From positions 1 through 64,000 of the forward strand of contig VXWX01000015.1 in NCBI GenBank assembly GCA_009835735.1: a stretch of 64,000 bases of DNA, written 5' to 3'. This DNA comes from Acidimicrobiaceae bacterium (GTDB taxonomy: Bacteria > Actinomycetota > Acidimicrobiia > Acidimicrobiales > Aldehydirespiratoraceae). Made by a program: the position numbers and the translations under genes. The notes under the pieces are model-generated. The model worked only from the letters and a program-made list of their open reading frames with translations, did no database searches and was not told where the DNA came from. Of this stretch, positions 25,256 through 34,453 are shown one piece after another. Each line of letters opens with the position of its first letter. Position 1 is the first letter of the stretch.

Positions 25256-26374
25256 TCAGCCGACGTCGCCCGGATTGAACTCCACGACCAGTTCCCCGTT
25301 CATGATCTGGTCCCGAGCAGCGTTGACCTCGGCGATCACGTCGGCGGGCACGAGGGCCTCGTTCAACGGAGCGATGTCGGCCCCGCCCTCGGCCATGTAG
25401 AACTGGATCCGCTCGGTCGGGGCGTCATAGGGCTCGCCGGCGGTCTCGTGGGCCCACCACTCGTCGATCAGGACCCTCAGTCCCGGATCCCACAGGATCA
25501 GCACGCTCGTGATGACGACCTCGGGGGCCAGCGCCTCCTGGTCGTCCAGGTCGCCGATGGTGAACACCCGGTCCGCCTCCAGAGCCGCCTGGAAGGTGCC
25601 GAAGGTCGAGGCCGCGTAGAGGCTGTCGGCGCCCTCCTCGATGAGGGCGGCACCGGCCTCCTGGGCGGCGGCCGGATCGAACCAGCTCTCGATGTAGGTC
25701 ACCCGGGTCTCTATGTCGGGGTTCACCGAGCGTGCGCCCGCGAAGAACCCGTTGACCGGCCCGTTCACGTTCGGGAACGGGAAGGCGGCCACCGAGCCGA
25801 TCATGCCGGTCTCGGAGAGGTGGCCCGCGGCGATGCCGGCGAGGTAGGCGGCCTCGTGGGGCAGGACGTCCAGCCAGTAGCCGTTGCCGCCCCGGCCCTC
25901 GTTGCCGGATCCGGTGAACGACCAGAGGATCTCCGGGAAGTCGTCCCTGATGGCGTAGATGGAGTCGGAGTAGGTGCTGTGGGCGATGATCATGTCGAAC
26001 TCGCCGGTCTCAGCGGTCTGGCGGAGGACACGCTCGCCGTCGGCGTAGGAGATGTTCTCGAAGTACTCATAGGTGATGTCGAGGTCGTAAGGCGCCTCCG
26101 CGGTGACCCGGTTGAGTGCCCCCAGCATCGAGGTGCTCCAGGTGTCGTCGGCGGTGTTCCCGAAGATGACCGCGATGTGGATCGACGTGGGATCCTCGCT
26201 GGTCGCCGGTTCGGGGGCCTCTTCGGCGGGGGCCGGCTCGGGGTCTGCCGTGGTCGCGGGCGCCTCGGCCGGTTCCGGCGCGGCGGCCGGTTCGGGCTCG
26301 TCGTCCCCGCAAGCCACCAGGACTGTCGAGAAGGCCAGCACTGTGGCCAGCAGTCGGATCGTGAGTCGCATCAT
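25256..26374 (-). CDS. BMP-family (PnrA-like) substrate-binding lipoprotein, module A
   Basis: Solute-binding protein, 372 residues, tethered to the outer face of the membrane. A lipoprotein signal runs to LVAC with C22 as the lipidated Cys, then a flexible Pro/Ala/Glu linker (about 23-61) and a BMP domain with FGNTADDTWSTSM, IIAHSTYSDS and GSVAAFPFPNVNGPVNGFFAGA. Known members of this family bind purine nucleosides and related ligands. AGGGGG lies 8 bases before the tandem ATG start (26374/26371). It is the first gene of module A and is divergent from the GcvT-like gene; a shared operator-like motif lies between them. Confidence 0.92.
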   Translation of the reverse strand: MMRLTIRLLATVLAFSTVLVACGDDEPEPAAAPEPAEAPATTADPEPAPAEEAPEPATSEDPTSIHIAVIFGNTADDTWSTSMLGALNRVTAEAPYDLDITYEYFENISYADGERVLRQTAETGEFDMIIAHSTYSDSIYAIRDDFPEILWSFTGSGNEGRGGNGYWLDVLPHEAAYLAGIAAGHLSETGMIGSVAAFPFPNVNGPVNGFFAGARSVNPDIETRVTYIESWFDPAAAQEAGAALIEEGADSLYAASTFGTFQAALEADRVFTIGDLDDQEALAPEVVITSVLILWDPGLRVLIDEWWAHETAGEPYDAPTERIQFYMAEGGADIAPLNEALVPADVIAEVNAARDQIMNGELVVEFNPGDVG

Positions 26375-26568
26375 CGGTGCCCCCTGATGGTCGGTGCCCT
26401 TCACGGCCGCTGGACATCACGCCGGGAGGCGTGAACGGCCGAACATTGGCAAGAGCAATACTGTGGCGCGCAGACCCGGCGAATGTCAAAGCGGCTGGCA
26501 CCGCTGCCTAGGCTCGCCGGCCGCGCGAACTTGACTTGAGGGTGGGCGTCGCTACACTCCCGCCAAGT

Positions 26569-26583
26569 ATTGATCACATCAAT
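26569..26583 (+). promoter_or_regulatory. Operator-like motif 1 (ATTGATCACATCAAT)
   Basis: A perfect inverted repeat, ATTGAT-CAC-ATCAAT, in the 259-base divergent gap between the BMP gene (start 26374) and the GcvT-like gene (start 26634, 50 bases away). The same 15-mer recurs with one change at 44483-44497 and two changes at 39676-39690 on the other strand. The rest of the gap shows nothing else I can name. Confidence 0.65.
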
Positions 26584-26633
26584 CTCATGGGCCGATTAGC
26601 TCGCGAGTCCCCGAGGCATAGAGGATTGGACGC

Positions 26634-27869
26634 ATGCGGATCAGCGGAACGCCATTCACATCGCGAGTCGCAGCGCTGGTCAAGTCGGGCACATGGAGCG
26701 AGTGGTCGACCGGCGAAGTGGTCTACCTTCGCCCGGAGTCGTTCTGGGATCACGGGCGTGAAGTGGCCGCCATGCGCGACGCGGCGGTCCTGGAGGACAA
26801 GTCGCCCCTCGAGATGTACTTCTTCTCGGGTCCTGACGTCGTGGAGTACCTCCAGAGGCTCGTCATTCGCGACATCTCGAGGATGGAGTTGCGGCATGCC
26901 TATTACAATGTATTCTGTGATGAGCGGGGCAAGCTCATAAGCGACGGTCTGCTGTTCCGGATGTCCGAGCAGCAGTTCTGCTACACCGCCAGCCCGCTGG
27001 ATGTCTGGTATGCGCAGAACGCTGAAGGGTTCGATGTCACCGTCGAGAACGTCACCGAGGAGTGGGGGATCCTCCACGTCCAGGGCCCGGCATCCGACGA
27101 CATACTGGCCAGGGCGGCAGGACAGGATCTGTCCGGTCTGCGCTTCTCCCGAGGCACCGAGATCCGGCTCGCCTCGGCCGACGTCTGGGTCTGGCGGCAA
27201 GGCTTCACGGGTGAGCGCGGCTTCGAGTTCTGGGTACGCGCCGAGGACGCCCTCGACGTTTGGGACGCCCTGTACGCCGCGGGAGAGCCGCTCGGAATGA
27301 TGCCGCTCGGGGATATGGCCGAGGACGTCGGCCGCATCGAAGCCGGTCTCATCCTGCCTGTCATCGACTACACGAGAGCCGGTCCCGACAGCTCTACGCA
27401 TTCCGGCGATCCCACATCCCCGCAGCATGTCCAGTGGGAGGCGACACCCGAGGAGATGAACATTGGGAGGTTCATCGACTTCGGGAAGGGAGACTTCGCC
27501 GGCAGGGACGCTCTGCTGGCCGAGCGACAGAGCGGCGGACCGGCCCGACGCCTCGTCGGGCTGCGCATCGACGGGCAGGACATTGCGGCCCAGCAGCGTG
27601 AGCAGGGCGTGCCGCCCCGTGTTCCGCAGCGTTGGAGGTTCCCGCTCCTGCCGGTCCGATCCGAGGACGGCCATGTCGGGTACACGAACAGCATCGCGTG
27701 GAGCCCGAGATTCGGTGGGCTCGTCGGGCTTGCCCGGATCGGCACCGACTCTGCTGAGCCTGGGACGAACATGTTCGTGGATTGGAACATCTCCGGTTCA
27801 ACATACGAGGTTGGCGCGGTGGTCTCGGAGCTTCCGTTCGTCGAGATGAAGCGCAGGAACGAGTCGTAG
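26634..27869 (+). CDS. GcvT-like folate-dependent aminomethyl/methyltransferase-family protein 1
   Basis: A 411-residue protein of the glycine-cleavage T-protein fold, which also includes dimethylglycine/sarcosine enzymes, DmdA and the THF-dependent O-demethylase LigM. Visible marks are ILHVQGPASDDILARA, RQGFTGERGFEFWVRAEDA, PLGDMAEDVGRIEAGLILPVIDYT and a C-terminus LPFVEMKRR shared with the paralog at 43184. Where GcvT has the DD pair in the GG-x2-DD loop this protein reads GKLISDG. Inferred role: transfer of a methyl or C1 unit from the island's substrate to tetrahydrofolate. GAGGATT precedes the ATG, and the operator-like motif is 50 bases upstream. Confidence 0.82.
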   Translation: MRISGTPFTSRVAALVKSGTWSEWSTGEVVYLRPESFWDHGREVAAMRDAAVLEDKSPLEMYFFSGPDVVEYLQRLVIRDISRMELRHAYYNVFCDERGKLISDGLLFRMSEQQFCYTASPLDVWYAQNAEGFDVTVENVTEEWGILHVQGPASDDILARAAGQDLSGLRFSRGTEIRLASADVWVWRQGFTGERGFEFWVRAEDALDVWDALYAAGEPLGMMPLGDMAEDVGRIEAGLILPVIDYTRAGPDSSTHSGDPTSPQHVQWEATPEEMNIGRFIDFGKGDFAGRDALLAERQSGGPARRLVGLRIDGQDIAAQQREQGVPPRVPQRWRFPLLPVRSEDGHVGYTNSIAWSPRFGGLVGLARIGTDSAEPGTNMFVDWNISGSTYEVGAVVSELPFVEMKRRNES

Positions 27870-27889
27870 GACTCGCTTCTGGACGAGCC

Positions 27890-28927
27890 TCAGCTCAGGC
27901 GCTGTCCGGTTGCCTGGCGGGCGGCGTCGGGGCCCCTGGCGATCTCGCGCAGCCAACGGCGGTACTCGATGGCGACCCGGTCGACCCCGGCGATCTGGAG
28001 CTCGGCGCTCAGGTCGACGGGCAGCTCCTCGGGGCGCTGGGACTCGACGAAGGCGAGATCCTGGCCGATGACCAGCGCGTTGAAGTCGAGCATCTCGGTG
28101 TCGGTGGCCTCGTCGAAGGCGTAGTCGCGGCCCATGAACGTGAAGCACCGGCAGGTTCTGCGGCCGGTGGGGCAGACGCTGAAGAACAGCAGGTAGCGCT
28201 GGTCGACCGACTCGATGTACTGGTCGAGCAGGATGGTGTTGGGCATGAACAGCCGGTAGTCGAGCTTGACCTCGACGGCGCCGGTGATCTCAAGGCTCCT
28301 GTTCTTGCCCGAGTCGGGCGGCTCGGCCATGTGGGGGTGCTCGAAGCGCAGTTCGTTGCGATGCCGTCCTATGGAGTGGTCGGGGACCTCGGGGTGGGCC
28401 GAGTCGCCCAGCACGCCGTCGTGGACCCAGGCGAAGTGGCCGAAGTCCACGTAGTTCTCGATGCGGCGGGACAGCGCGCACCTCCAGTCGTAGGGTTCGA
28501 CCTCTACGTGGCGGAACGACTCGTCGCCGAAGTAGGGGTTCTCCGGCAGCGGGTAGACGGGGTCGCCGGTGAGGCACACCCAGATCAGCCCCAGGTGCTC
28601 GGCGGCCCGATAAGCGGTGAGGCGGGCCCGCGACGGGATCTTCACGTCGGGCCGGGCGGGAATCCTGGTGCAGCGGCCCTGGCCGTTGTAGGTCCAGCCG
28701 TGGTAGCCGCAGCGCAGGCCCTCATCGCTGACCGAGCCGAGCGACAGGGCGGTGCCGCGGTGCACGCAGATGTCCCGGAAGGCCGACACCTGGCCGTCGA
28801 TGCGGGCCAGCACCAGGGGCTCGTCCAGCAGGGTCACCGCCAGAGGCCCGCCGCCGGCCAGCTCGGACGTGTAGGCCACCGGGTGCCAGAAGCCCCGCAG
28901 CGCCTCGTACAGGCCGTCCTCGCTCAC
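27890..28927 (-). CDS. Rieske non-heme iron oxygenase alpha subunit, module B (last gene)
   Basis: A 345-residue oxygenase. The Rieske site is CVHRGTALSLG ... CGYHGWTYN and the iron site is D-x2-H-x4-H in ENYVDFGHFAWVHDG. The GTG at 28927 overlaps the stop of the GroES-like gene as GTGA; the open frame upstream of it is a shadow of that gene. Compared with the other two close paralogs (19990, 29360), its middle part differs most, which suggests another substrate or another methyl position. It ends module B, 20 bases from the converging GcvT-like gene. Confidence 0.88.
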   Translation of the reverse strand: MSEDGLYEALRGFWHPVAYTSELAGGGPLAVTLLDEPLVLARIDGQVSAFRDICVHRGTALSLGSVSDEGLRCGYHGWTYNGQGRCTRIPARPDVKIPSRARLTAYRAAEHLGLIWVCLTGDPVYPLPENPYFGDESFRHVEVEPYDWRCALSRRIENYVDFGHFAWVHDGVLGDSAHPEVPDHSIGRHRNELRFEHPHMAEPPDSGKNRSLEITGAVEVKLDYRLFMPNTILLDQYIESVDQRYLLFFSVCPTGRRTCRCFTFMGRDYAFDEATDTEMLDFNALVIGQDLAFVESQRPEELPVDLSAELQIAGVDRVAIEYRRWLREIARGPDAARQATGQRLS

Positions 28928-29307
28928 AAGTACAAGCCGGTGCTGCCCTTGTCGAGGCGCTCGGCGGCCACGGCGTGGACGTCGCGCTCGCGCAGGATGA
29001 TGTAGTCGCGGCCCCGGACCTCCACCTCGTAGCGGTCCTCGGGGTTGAACAGCACCCGGTCGCCCTTCTCCATGTTGCGGACGTTGGGGCCGACCGCCAC
29101 CACCTCGGCCCAAGTGAGGCGCTTGCCCACCTGGGCGGTGGCCGGGATGAGGATGCCGCCGGTCGAGCGGCGCTCGCCCTCGGCCTCGCCCACGGCCACC
29201 AGGATCCGGTCGTTGAGCATCTTGACCGGCAGCCGGTCGTCGTCGTGGGGGCCGGGAGCGGAGTCGTTGCGGGACTTGGCTTCGGAACGGGGCTCGGTCG
29301 CAGTCAC
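28924..29307 (-). CDS. GroES-like (Cpn10 fold) protein between two Rieske genes
   Basis: A protein of about 127 residues: a polar N-terminal tail of some 28 residues, then a Cpn10 domain with LNDRILVAVGEAEGERRSTG, GGILIPATAQ and VGPNVRNMEKGDRVLF. It is not the housekeeping groES, as no groEL is nearby and it is locked into the catabolic operon by a GTGA overlap with the following oxygenase. It may help fold or metallate the oxygenases, or be a Cpn10-fold protein with a new role. The GTG at 29307 is my choice; ATG at 29220 would give just the Cpn10 core. Confidence 0.8.
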   Translation of the reverse strand: MTATEPRSEAKSRNDSAPGPHDDDRLPVKMLNDRILVAVGEAEGERRSTGGILIPATAQVGKRLTWAEVVAVGPNVRNMEKGDRVLFNPEDRYEVEVRGRDYIILRERDVHAVAAERLDKGSTGLYL

Positions 29308-29359
29308 GGATCCCAACGGTATCGGTGCCCGGACTCGAGCCGCGAGGCCGAGCCGATCA

Positions 29360-30445
29360 TCAGCCCGTGGGAGCCAGCGCGATCTCGCCGTCGGCGATGC
29401 TGATCAGCCAGCGCCGGTACTCGACGGTGCCCGCGTCGGCGCCCTTGACGTGCATCTCGGCGGTTAGGTCCACCGGCAACTCCTCGGGCCGCTGCGACTC
29501 GACGATGGGCTGGTCCTGGCCCAGGATCACGTACTGCATGTCGTGGAACTCCTGGTCACGGTCCAGCGCGTAGTTGCGGCCCACGAAGGTGAAGCACCGG
29601 GTCCGCCTGCGGTTGACCGGCGCTACGGCCACATACAGCACGAAGTCCTCGGTCACCCCGGCGGAGCTGTTGAGCTTCATGGCGTTAGGCATGTACACCC
29701 GGTAGCGCTTCCATGCCTCATAGGTCAGGCCGTCGTGGTTGACCGCGGAGTTCTTGACGTTGTCTGTGTACTCGATGAACGGTCCGGCGGTGATCCTCAG
29801 CTCGGAGCCGTGGCGCACCACGTCGTAGTCGGCGATCTCGGCCTCGTCGCGGTCGCCGAGGATCCCGTGATGCACATGGGCGAAGTGGGAGAAGTCAAAG
29901 TAGTTCTCCAGGCGCCGGGCCACCGAGCAGTCCCACTCGTAGGGATCGAAGCGCAGGAACCGGTATGAGGGATCGTCCAGTTCGGGGCATTCCGAGGGAC
30001 CGAACAGCGGCGTCTCGCCCGAGACGCACGTCCACACCAAGCCTCCGGCTTCGATCGTCGGGTAGCTCGGCAGCTGGGCTGTCAGCTTGCCGTTCAACTC
30101 CGGCCTCGCCGGGATGTCGACCACGGTGCCCTCGGCGTCGTAGGCCCAGCCGTGGTAGGCGCAGCGCAGCCAGCAGCCGTCGATCCGGCCCAGCGACAGG
30201 GCCGAGCCCCGGTGCCGGCAGATGTCACTGAAGACGTGGGCCTCCCCGTCGAGGCGGGCCACCGCCAGACGGGTGTCGAACAGCGTGACCTGCTGGGGCG
30301 AGTCGGTCAGGTCATCCGAGAAGGCCACCGGCTGCCAGAAGCGCTTCAACTGCTGGTAGAGCCGCTCCTCGCCAGCCATGTTGAGCTGGGTGTTGCCCTG
30401 AACCTCGAATCCTTCGGTCGCGGCGGGCTCTTGGGTCATGGTCAT
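29360..30445 (-). CDS. Rieske non-heme iron oxygenase alpha subunit, module B (first)
   Basis: A 361-residue oxygenase. Rieske ligands lie in CRHRGSALSLG and CAYHGWAYD; the iron site is D-x2-H-x4-H in ENYFDFSHFAHVHHG. It is very like the module A oxygenase, sharing YRVYMPNAMKLNSSAG versus YRVFVPNAMQLNSSAG, PFxEFTDNVKN-type segments and the end EYRRWL. The two probably act on the same class of substrate. Its ATG overlaps the ferredoxin stop as ATGA, so the ferredoxin is its likely electron donor. Confidence 0.9.
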   Translation of the reverse strand: MTMTQEPAATEGFEVQGNTQLNMAGEERLYQQLKRFWQPVAFSDDLTDSPQQVTLFDTRLAVARLDGEAHVFSDICRHRGSALSLGRIDGCWLRCAYHGWAYDAEGTVVDIPARPELNGKLTAQLPSYPTIEAGGLVWTCVSGETPLFGPSECPELDDPSYRFLRFDPYEWDCSVARRLENYFDFSHFAHVHHGILGDRDEAEIADYDVVRHGSELRITAGPFIEYTDNVKNSAVNHDGLTYEAWKRYRVYMPNAMKLNSSAGVTEDFVLYVAVAPVNRRRTRCFTFVGRNYALDRDQEFHDMQYVILGQDQPIVESQRPEELPVDLTAEMHVKGADAGTVEYRRWLISIADGEIALAPTG

Positions 30446-30648
30446 GGTGCCGTCACCTTGATCGCTTCCACGGGGCAGCAGGCCTCGGCGCTGCGGGCCT
30501 TGGCGATCAACTCCGGCGGCAGCGTCGGCTGGAGAACCTCGAGTTTGAGGCCGTCGTCGTCGATGTCGAAGATCTCGGGCGCAACAGAGGTGCACATGCC
30601 CGAGACGATGCAAACGTCGTGGTTCACTTCGACGATCGCGTCAGCCAT
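30442..30648 (-). CDS. Small 3Fe-4S-type ferredoxin
   Basis: A 68-residue ferredoxin with Cys in CIVSGMC, followed by APEIFDIDDDG and ACCPVEAI. The C-x5-C ... C-P spacing, lacking the usual second Cys of a 4Fe-4S site, is that of the actinobacterial 3Fe-4S ferredoxins that feed P450s and Rieske oxygenases. GGAGG lies 8 bases before the ATG at 30648. It overlaps the small Mo-hydroxylase subunit by 8 bases and the Rieske gene by 4. Candidate clients are the Rieske enzymes and the P450 at 44521. Confidence 0.88.
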   Translation of the reverse strand: MADAIVEVNHDVCIVSGMCTSVAPEIFDIDDDGLKLEVLQPTLPPELIAKARSAEACCPVEAIKVTAP

Positions 30649-31156
30649 CGTTGGATCCTCCGCTTCCATCGTATGCGCTCCAGGCCTCGGTCACCGCCGT
30701 CACGATGTTCTGGTAACCGGTGCAGCGGCAGAGGTTCCCCGACAGCAGTTCCACCACGCGTTCGGGCTCGCTCCACTCGGCGGGGTCCACGCTGTCCAGG
30801 GTCATGAGGAAGCCCGCGGTGCAGAAGCCGCACTGCAAGGCGTGATTGTCGTGGAAGGCTTGCTGCATCGGCGACAGGCAGTCCGAGCCCGCGGGCGCGA
30901 GATCCTCGACGGTGCGGACCTCTGCGCCATCGGCCTGTACCGCCAGCATCAGGCAGGACCGCACCGCATCGCCGTCGACGATAACCGTGCATGCGCCGCA
31001 ATAGCCGTGCTCACAGCCCAGATGGGTGCCGGTCAGACCTACGGTGTCGCGGATGTAGTCCGACAGCAGCAGGCGCGCCGGCACCCGGTGACGGCGGGTC
31101 CGCCCGTTGATGCTTACCTCGATGTCGACCTCGGAGATCGGTTCGCTGATGGTCAT
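30641..31156 (-). CDS. Molybdenum hydroxylase small [2Fe-2S] subunit, module B
   Basis: A 171-residue iron-sulfur subunit with GCEHGYCGACT and VRSCLM for the first cluster and CGFCTAGF plus CRCTGY for the second. It is homologous along its length to the module A subunit at 18645. Its start overlaps the stop of the FAD subunit as ATGA. Confidence 0.93.
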   Translation of the reverse strand: MTISEPISEVDIEVSINGRTRRHRVPARLLLSDYIRDTVGLTGTHLGCEHGYCGACTVIVDGDAVRSCLMLAVQADGAEVRTVEDLAPAGSDCLSPMQQAFHDNHALQCGFCTAGFLMTLDSVDPAEWSEPERVVELLSGNLCRCTGYQNIVTAVTEAWSAYDGSGGSNDG

Positions 31157-32019
31157 GCGGCCTCCTCGGCGGCCAGCGCTCTCCGGGCGGCTCTGACTGT
31201 CAGTGCGGCTACCGCCTCGCGGCGGTACCAGCTCGTGGCGTGGATGTCGTCGAACGCGTCGGCGGTGTCGGCCATCACCGCCTCGGCGAGGGTGTCCGCC
31301 GGGTGGTCGGGGGCCCAGTCCCTGATCGCAGCCTCGGCCGCCTCCAGCCTGGTGGGCACACCCCCCAGCCCGAAACCGACGAGGCGGGCGCCGCGCACCG
31401 CCCCGCCCTCGGCTTCGACCGTCGCGACCAGGCCGGCCACCGCGAAGTCGCCGGCCCGCCGGGAGATCTCGTCCACGATGGTCATCGAGCCGGGCGGCTC
31501 CGCCGGAAAGCGCACCTCGGTGATGAGTTCGCCGTCGTCGAGAGCTGTCCAGAACGCTCCGATGAAGAAGTCCGCGGCGTCGATCCGGCGTTCACCGTCG
31601 GGTCCAGAGACGGCGATCACCGCATCGGAGGCGACCGCCAGGGCGGGCAGCTCGGCGGCGGGGTCGGCGTGGGCCAGGCTGCCGCAGACGGTGCCCCGGT
31701 TGCGGATCTGGAGGTGGCCTACATGGCGCAGCGCCGCTCGCAAGCCACTGACGACACTGGCCGCACCGTCGTGGTCCAGCACCTGGGTCTGCGTCGCGGC
31801 CGCCCCCACGGTCACCCCACCCGGGTCGCAGTCCACCGAGGCGAGACCTTCGATCCGGTTGATATCGACCAGCAAGGACACGTCGGTAAGGCGGAAGTTC
31901 ATGGCCGGGACGAGGCTCTGGCCGCCTGCGAGCACCCGGCTGGACTCGGCGGAGCTGAGAGCTTCGAGAGCCTCCGTCACCGTCGAGGGCCGGCAGTAGT
32001 CGAACGGAGCCGGCTTCAC
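31153..32019 (-). CDS. Molybdenum hydroxylase FAD-binding (medium) subunit, module B
   Basis: A 288-residue CoxM/XdhB-type FAD subunit with AGGQSLVPAMNFRL near residue 30, NRGTVCGSLAHADPAAELP near residue 108, and EISRRAGDFAVAG. The GTG at 32019 overlaps the stop of the large subunit as GTGA and gives the family-typical VKPAPFDYCRP start. It links the small subunit's clusters to an external acceptor. Confidence 0.93.
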   Translation of the reverse strand: MKPAPFDYCRPSTVTEALEALSSAESSRVLAGGQSLVPAMNFRLTDVSLLVDINRIEGLASVDCDPGGVTVGAAATQTQVLDHDGAASVVSGLRAALRHVGHLQIRNRGTVCGSLAHADPAAELPALAVASDAVIAVSGPDGERRIDAADFFIGAFWTALDDGELITEVRFPAEPPGSMTIVDEISRRAGDFAVAGLVATVEAEGGAVRGARLVGFGLGGVPTRLEAAEAAIRDWAPDHPADTLAEAVMADTADAFDDIHATSWYRREAVAALTVRAARRALAAEEAA

Positions 32020-34436
32020 GAGTCTGCTCCAGTTCCAGCCGCCTCGGCCGATCGGATGGCGGCCCTCACCGCTACGGGGGTCACCGGGCACTCGGTCAGG
32101 TCCACGCCCCACTCCGAGAGGGCGTCGGAGACGGCTCCGGCCACTACCGCGGGCGGCCCCACGGTGCCTCCCTCGCCGCAGCCCTTGACACCGAGGGGCT
32201 GTTCGGGGGCGGGCGACTCGAAGTGGTCGACCTCCATGTGAGGCACCTCGGCGCAGGTCGGCACCAGGTAGTCCATGAACGACGCGAACCGGGGATTGGC
32301 GGTGTCGGGGTCGTACTGGAAGTGCTCGTACATGGCGCCCGCGATGCCCTGAGCCACCCCGCCGTGGACCTGGCCCTCTACCAGCGCCGGGTTGATGACC
32401 GTCCCGCAGTCGTGGACCACGACGTAGTCCTCGATCCTCACCTCTCCCGTGCTGACCCGGACGCTGACGACCCCGATGTGGGTGCCGTTGGACCAGCTGG
32501 CCGCGGCGTTGATCTTGCCGGTGTCGTCGAGCTGATGCTGCAGGTTCTCAGGGTGGAAGTAGCCCGAGGTCTCCAGGCCGGGCTCCATGCCGTCGGGCAG
32601 GTCCACATAGCGGATCCACGCCGCGGTGCCGACCTCGGCCCAGCTCACCGAGGGCTGGTCGCTGCCGGCCACATGGAACGCGCCGTCGGTGAGCACGATG
32701 TCGGCCTCGGCCGCCTCAAGCATGTGCGCGGCGATGGCCCGGGCCTTGTCCATCAGCCGCTCGGAGGCCAGCAGCACCGAGCCGGTGAGCATCATCGCGC
32801 CGCGGCTGCCCCACGAGCCCAGGCCGTAAGGGGCCCGCTCGGTGTCGCCCAGCACCACGGTGACCTCCTCCGGCGAGACCCCCAGCGCGTCGGCCGCCAG
32901 TTGGGCCGCGGTGGTCTCCGCCCCCTGGCCGAAGGCGCTTAGGCCGGCCGCGACCCGCACCGAGCCGTCCGGGTCGACCCGCACCGTGGCCGCGTCTCCG
33001 CCGCCCCAGTGGCCGGTGGTCAGGTGGTAGCTGGGCGATGTGGGCTCCACGTAGTTGGAATAGCCCACCCCCACCCGGACGTCGGGGTCTCCGGCGTAGC
33101 GGGCCCGGGCCCGTTCCAGCGCGGGCTGGGCCATCTCCACGCCCCGTTCGAACGACTCGGTGTGGGAGCCGGAGTCGAGGCGGCCCCCGCCGTGCATCAC
33201 ATACGGCGTCTGACCGGGGCGCACCAGCATCCGCCGCCGCAGCTCGACCCGGTCAGTGCCGGTCAGGCGGGCGACCCGGTCGATGATCCGCTCCATTACG
33301 AACGCGCCCTCGGGAATCCCGAAGCCCCGGTAGGCGCCGGACGGCGTCTTGTTGGTAACCACGCCGATGGTGCGGGCCTGCATGTTGGGGAAGTCATAGC
33401 CGCCCGTGATGCAGGCGTTGGTCACGAATACCGGCGCGGTGCCCGGCATGAAGATCTCGCCCGAGCCCATGTCGAGCATCGACGCGCAGCGCACCCCCCG
33501 GATGGTGCCGTCGTCGTCGTAGGCGACTTCCACTTCGTGGCGCTGCTCGCGGGCGTGAACCGACGCGACGAGGTTCTCCATGCGGTCCTCTATCCAGCGT
33601 GCCGGCCGATCGAGGCGCCGGGCGATCCAGGGCACCACGATGTCCTCGGGGTAGATGTGGGTCTTGGTGCCGAAGCCGCCCCCGATGGTCGGATGGACCA
33701 CCCGCACCTGCGGCTCGGGCATGCCCAGCATCAGCGCGACGGTGGAGCGGACCATGTGCGGGCTCTGCGTCGACGACCACACCGTGAGCGTCCCGTCGGT
33801 GATGTCGGCCACCACTCCCCTGGTCTCCATGGGCAGTCCGGTCTGGCGCTGGCTGACGTAGGTCTCGGTGAAGGTGTGGTCGGCCTGCTCGAATGCGCGG
33901 TCTACCTCGGGCTTGTGGGGGGCCACGTCGAACGAGCAGTTGTTCTCCCAGTGGTCGTGGAGCTTGGGCGCTCCCGGGGCCAGGGCCTGGTCGAGATCGG
34001 CCACCGTCGGCAGCGGCTCGTAGGTGGTTCCCGCCGCGACCAGCGCGGCTGCGTCCTCGGCGATGTAGCGGTCGTCGGCCACAACGGCGGCGTAGGGAGT
34101 CCCGACGTATCTCACCGTGCCGGTGCCGAGCGGGCGCTGCCTGACCGGGCCTATGTAGGGGATGTAGTCGGGGAAGGTCTTGACGTCGGCCAGGTCGGCC
34201 GCGGTGAACACCGCCCGCACGCCCTCGACGGCCAGGGCCTCTGACGTGTCGATCGACACGATGCGGGCGTGGGCCTCGACGCTGCGCACGAAGACGACCT
34301 CGAGCATCCCAGCGATCTTGATGTCGGCGACGTAGCGCCCCCGGCCGGTGAGCGGGCCCCGGTCCTCCCTCCTCGGGACCGACCTTCCGATGTGGCGGGT
34401 GCTGTGGCGGATGTGGGAGTCGATGTCCAGGCTCAT
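32016..34436 (-). CDS. Molybdenum hydroxylase large subunit (xanthine-dehydrogenase/CoxL family), module B
   Basis: An 806-residue Mo-MCD subunit. It has GRSVPRREDRGPLTGRGRYV, HPTIGGGFGTKTHIYPED, the loop SGAYRGFG (not the CO dehydrogenase AYRCSFR), FGQGAETT and the catalytic Glu in GVKGCGEGGTVG. It is paralogous to the module A subunit but comes first of the three subunits here and last there. The C-terminal GHWGGGDAATVRVDPDG region differs from module A, so the substrates may differ. The ATG at 34436 starts 17 bases after the second permease. Confidence 0.9.
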   Translation of the reverse strand: MSLDIDSHIRHSTRHIGRSVPRREDRGPLTGRGRYVADIKIAGMLEVVFVRSVEAHARIVSIDTSEALAVEGVRAVFTAADLADVKTFPDYIPYIGPVRQRPLGTGTVRYVGTPYAAVVADDRYIAEDAAALVAAGTTYEPLPTVADLDQALAPGAPKLHDHWENNCSFDVAPHKPEVDRAFEQADHTFTETYVSQRQTGLPMETRGVVADITDGTLTVWSSTQSPHMVRSTVALMLGMPEPQVRVVHPTIGGGFGTKTHIYPEDIVVPWIARRLDRPARWIEDRMENLVASVHAREQRHEVEVAYDDDGTIRGVRCASMLDMGSGEIFMPGTAPVFVTNACITGGYDFPNMQARTIGVVTNKTPSGAYRGFGIPEGAFVMERIIDRVARLTGTDRVELRRRMLVRPGQTPYVMHGGGRLDSGSHTESFERGVEMAQPALERARARYAGDPDVRVGVGYSNYVEPTSPSYHLTTGHWGGGDAATVRVDPDGSVRVAAGLSAFGQGAETTAAQLAADALGVSPEEVTVVLGDTERAPYGLGSWGSRGAMMLTGSVLLASERLMDKARAIAAHMLEAAEADIVLTDGAFHVAGSDQPSVSWAEVGTAAWIRYVDLPDGMEPGLETSGYFHPENLQHQLDDTGKINAAASWSNGTHIGVVSVRVSTGEVRIEDYVVVHDCGTVINPALVEGQVHGGVAQGIAGAMYEHFQYDPDTANPRFASFMDYLVPTCAEVPHMEVDHFESPAPEQPLGVKGCGEGGTVGPPAVVAGAVSDALSEWGVDLTECPVTPVAVRAAIRSAEAAGTGADS

Positions 34437-34453
34437 CGCCGCTCCAGCGCCGC

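Noticed and set aside
16274..34436. Calling the two CoxL/M/S sets aerobic CO dehydrogenases
   Set aside because: Both large subunits have an SYRGFG or AYRGFG loop, not the AYRCSFR loop with the Cys that binds Cu in form I CO dehydrogenase.
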